Assembly (NCBI GenBank): GCA_002329445.1
Contig: DCTU01000407.1
Span: forward strand, 1 to 8,203
Direction of reading: 5' to 3'
Origin: a bacterium UBP9_UBA1432
Lineage (GTDB): Bacteria; Vulcanimicrobiota; Xenobia; Xenobiales; Xenobiaceae
Length of the DNA stretch: 8,203 nt
Part shown: piece by piece, positions 6,577-8,203 of the stretch
Position numbering within the stretch: position 1 is the first letter of the stretch
Layout: every line of letters starts with the position of its first letter
The notes under the pieces: model-generated
Databases searched by the model: none
The model's input: the letters and a program-made list of their open reading frames with translations, nothing else
Told to the model about the DNA's origin: nothing
Position numbers and translations under genes: made by a program

Positions 6577-6996
6577 TCAGTCGTCCAGGGAGGCCCGGTA
6601 GAAGCGCCGGACCTCGACGGGATGGCCGAACTCCTCCAGGGCGCTGGCCACCGTCCCGGAGCCCAGCGGGAGGTCCATCAGGCAGTCCTGCCGCATCCGA
6701 CGTTCGGCAGAACGCCGGGCGTAGGGCTCCAGGTCTTCGTCCGGGATGCCTCGACGCAGGGCCTCGACGCGGCACTGCTGCATCAGGGTCTCGGCCTCCT
6801 GGATCGGGATCTCGTGATGGTCCAGGAAGCGGGGAGAGCGTTGGGCCACGACCTGGCAGACCCTCAGCGCCAGATCCCGGAATTCGCTGGACATGGCCCT
6901 CTCTGCCGAGGCGCAGCGCAGGTCCAGCAAGGCGCCGCCTCGGCCATCGGGAAGCGTGACGGTGGCGATGTAGCCGTGGGAGGAGTTGCCGAGCAT
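6577..6996 (-). CDS. EF-Ts-like protein: C-terminal (dimerisation) domain only, divergent
   Basis: A 139-residue protein. By eye it follows the C-terminal part of elongation factor Ts from end to end. SSHGYIATVTLPDGRGGALLDLRC matches the region before the Ts signature. EFRDLALRVCQVVAQRSPRFL (38-58) matches the EF..LA.D.A..IA...P.Y. helix, and HEIP (61-64) the .E.IP segment. Residues 66-110 correspond to the coiled-coil region and the Lleqpf strand, and PVEVRRFYRASL (126-137) to the final VVRRF.RFEL strand. Two things are missing. One is the N-terminal UBA-like domain that contacts EF-Tu. The other is the TDFV signature: where EF-Ts has CETDFV, this protein has CASAER (28-33). The nucleotide-exchange role is therefore doubtful. 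ATG 6996 is the only start: the frame is closed by a TGA at 7054-7056 and no ATG/GTG/TTG lies between. No good ribosome binding site is seen. The frame is intact and codon use matches the neighbours, so it looks like a working gene of unknown role. Confidence 0.75.
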   Translation of the reverse strand: MLGNSSHGYIATVTLPDGRGGALLDLRCASAERAMSSEFRDLALRVCQVVAQRSPRFLDHHEIPIQEAETLMQQCRVEALRRGIPDEDLEPYARRSAERRMRQDCLMDLPLGSGTVASALEEFGHPVEVRRFYRASLDD

Positions 6997-7102
6997 GCCG
7001 GACCGGGTTCTCGCCTGGGGGCGATTCCCCTGCGCCGCGTCGGGGGCAGGCCTTCAGTTCGAGGGGGCTCTGGGAACGCAGCATCCCTGGCCCCGGTTTT
7101 CG

Positions 7103-7131
7103 TTGACATTCCAGACGCCTCCGGCTATAAT
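7103..7131 (+). promoter_or_regulatory. Consensus sigma-70 promoter of the tRNA gene
   Basis: TTGACA at 7103-7108 and TATAAT at 7126-7131 both match the consensus exactly, with the optimal 17-base spacer. Transcription would begin near 7138-7140, only a few bases before the mature tRNA 5' end at 7145. Confidence 0.93.
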
Positions 7132-7144
7132 CTGGCAGCGCCCC

Positions 7145-7220
<76 letters not shown>

Positions 7221-7223
7221 ACG

Positions 7224-7251
7224 AAAAGCCCGCCAAACGGCGGGCTTTCTT
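7224..7251. terminator. Bidirectional intrinsic terminator between tRNA-Ala and the phosphopantetheinyl transferase gene
   Basis: AAAGCCCGCC (7225-7234) and GGCGGGCTTT (7239-7248) form a perfect 10-bp stem with loop AAAC, starting four bases after the tRNA CCA. On the plus strand TTTCTT follows. On the minus strand the stem is followed by TTTT, and it begins just past the stop codon of the convergent gene at 7253. It therefore fits both units. Confidence 0.88.
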
Positions 7252-7252
7252 G

Positions 7253-7879
7253 CTAGACGCTGGTCTGGCCCACCGTCGCAGCCACCCAGTCCCCGTCGTG
7301 CGACCAGGAAACCAGCATCCCCTCCAGGATCCGTCCATCAAGCAGCACCACCGGCGGGCCCGCACGGCCCGGGCTCCGGTCCTCCCGGCGCAGCTCGACC
7401 TCGGGCAGGCCGATCCGGGCCAGAAGCCTCGAGGCGAGGTCTCGTGCCTGCAGGGATGGGAGTCTCACGGCCTCGGAGCCGTGTGCGGCGACACCCGGAT
7501 CCAGACGCTCGACTTCCCAACAGGGGGGCTCGGGGAACTCTCCGGTCCAGGCCAGGCAGTGGAGCCAGTCCTCCTGCTCGCGCCAGTGGACCCGGCAGGT
7601 GCCCTCCGGGGTCTTCACCGACCCCTTCTCGGGGTCCACCTCGAATCGCGAGTGTGCGAAAACCAGGGCTGGGAGGTATCGGGACCAGGCCTTGAAGGCC
7701 GCTTCCTTGGCGCTCCACAGACGCCACAGCGCTCGGTCGGGGTCCTGGGAACGGGCGATTCGATCCTGCTCAGCCGAAGTGAAGACGCGCCGCAGGAAGC
7801 GCAGGTCCTGGGCCTTGCCCGCCGCACCAGGCGCGGTCAGGTCGACCAGGTCATTGCCGAGTCGGGTGATGGGTGGCAA
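7253..7879 (-). CDS. 4'-phosphopantetheinyl transferase family protein
   Basis: A 208-residue protein predicted to move the 4'-phosphopantetheine arm of coenzyme A onto a conserved serine of an acyl or peptidyl carrier protein. Motif 1, LGNDLVDL, is at 7-14 with Asp10 a likely magnesium ligand. Motif 2, WRLWSAKEAAFKAW, is at 52-65, with Glu59 the second ligand and Lys63 the catalytic-type lysine. A C-terminal VSWSHDGDWVAATV (190-203) resembles the SH..y..A.A end of AcpS-type enzymes. It is longer than classical AcpS (about 120-130), with extra sequence at about 85-150, so it belongs to the longer AcpS/Sfp-related group. The carrier target is unknown. The start is the TTG at 7879, supported by AGAGGA a few bases upstream; a nearby ATG at 7884 is out of frame. 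It overlaps the end of the acyltransferase gene by 29 bases, indicating one operon. Confidence 0.88.
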   Translation of the reverse strand: MPPITRLGNDLVDLTAPGAAGKAQDLRFLRRVFTSAEQDRIARSQDPDRALWRLWSAKEAAFKAWSRYLPALVFAHSRFEVDPEKGSVKTPEGTCRVHWREQEDWLHCLAWTGEFPEPPCWEVERLDPGVAAHGSEAVRLPSLQARDLASRLLARIGLPEVELRREDRSPGRAGPPVVLLDGRILEGMLVSWSHDGDWVAATVGQTSV

Positions 7880-8203
7880 ACCATTCCTCTTCCAGGGAGG
7901 CCAGGCGCTCGACGATCCGGCGCGAGATGTCCCGCGATCCGCGCAGCCCCTTGTTGGGCGAGGTGGGCTCCAGGACGTCGAAGCCCAGGTGGAAGGTCTC
8001 TCCGCGGCGGGGGAGGTCGCTGCACGCCTCCTGGTTCAAGCCCCGGAGATACACGCACAGGACCCGTGTCCCCGGGACCTCCTGGACCAGGCGGCCTGCC
8101 CCGTAGGCGAATTCCTGGGTGTCCACCCGCCCGCTCCGGCTTCGCGTTCCCTCGGGGAAGATCATCACCCGGTGTCCTCCGGCCAGGAGGTGTCGGATCT
8201 TGG
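7851..8203 (-). CDS. PlsC-type lysophospholipid acyltransferase, C-terminal part (start beyond the window)
   Basis: The frame enters from the right edge and stops at 7851-7853, giving about 117 residues. The key motif FPEGTRSRSG, with VMI just before it, corresponds to block III of the glycerolipid acyltransferase (PlsC/AGPAT) family, which binds the lysophosphatidate phosphate. It is preceded by KIRHLLAGGHR, the usual L..G..V lead-in. The catalytic H-x4-D box would lie outside the window. After block III comes YGAGRLVQEVPGTRVLCVYLRG, which takes the place of block IV, where the family normally has an A..PIVPV-like strand. Block IV is thus divergent here. A charged C-terminal helix ends the protein. 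The partner gene for a carrier-protein-activating enzyme suggests lipid or acyl-chain biosynthesis; the acceptor substrate cannot be told. Confidence 0.85.
   Translation of the reverse strand, partial: KIRHLLAGGHRVMIFPEGTRSRSGRVDTQEFAYGAGRLVQEVPGTRVLCVYLRGLNQEACSDLPRRGETFHLGFDVLEPTSPNKGLRGSRDISRRIVERLASLEEEWFATHHPTRQ
7886..7891 (-). promoter_or_regulatory. Ribosome binding site supporting the TTG start of the phosphopantetheinyl transferase
   Basis: Read on the minus strand, a purine run (GGAAGAGGAA, whose GAGGAA falls at these positions) lies within the end of the acyltransferase gene, about six bases before the TTG at 7879. It is the best Shine-Dalgarno-like match for any start in this frame. 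Confidence 0.55.

Noticed and set aside
6577..6996. The EF-Ts-like gene as a pseudogene remnant of tsf
   Set aside because: The frame is intact with ordinary codon use, the domain boundaries are complete, and no N-terminal EF-Ts remnant is visible in the upstream sequence I translated. The idea is not excluded but is less likely.

Overview
The window is a GC-rich, gene-dense bacterial chromosome segment. CTG/GTC/GCC codons dominate, GTG and TTG look usable as starts, and there are no phage, insertion-sequence or CRISPR signs. The lineage cannot be fixed from this sequence. The mix of genes suggests a Gram-negative-type, environmental, non-model bacterium: an OadG-like protein with a biotin carrier, an ECF sigma factor with a very large membrane-bound partner, a secreted TPR protein, and a C-terminal domain of a style I associate with planctomycete-like and deltaproteobacterial hypothetical proteins. 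This placement is inference.

Layout, plus strand, left part: the tail of an OadG-like subunit (1-129) and a complete 128-residue biotin carrier protein (169-555), closed by a strong hairpin (578-617). About 250 bases follow with no firm gene. Then come an ECF sigma factor (about 868-1473) and, overlapping it by an ATGA, a 1267-residue protein (1470-5273). That protein joins a zinc-finger anti-sigma domain to two ABC-2-permease-like membrane modules and a long soluble tail. A perfect 14-bp hairpin (5298-5330) lies where this unit meets the next.

Minus strand, middle: an exported TPR protein (5329-6468), preceded in the same direction by a 139-residue protein (6577-6996). The latter aligns by eye over its whole length with the C-terminal dimerisation part of elongation factor Ts, but it lacks the N-terminal UBA domain and the TDFV signature.

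Right part: a tRNA-Ala(CGC) gene (7145-7220) on the plus strand with a perfect consensus sigma-70 promoter and a terminator. The terminator also serves the convergent minus-strand pair: a 4'-phosphopantetheinyl transferase (7253-7879) and a PlsC-type acyltransferase that runs off the right edge.

The genes fall into four transcription units: sodium-pump-type decarboxylase parts, a sigma/anti-sigma signalling pair, an EF-Ts-like plus TPR pair, and a lipid/acyl-carrier pair around a tRNA. The most unusual items are the anti-sigma/ABC-2-like fusion and the EF-Ts-derived orphan domain.
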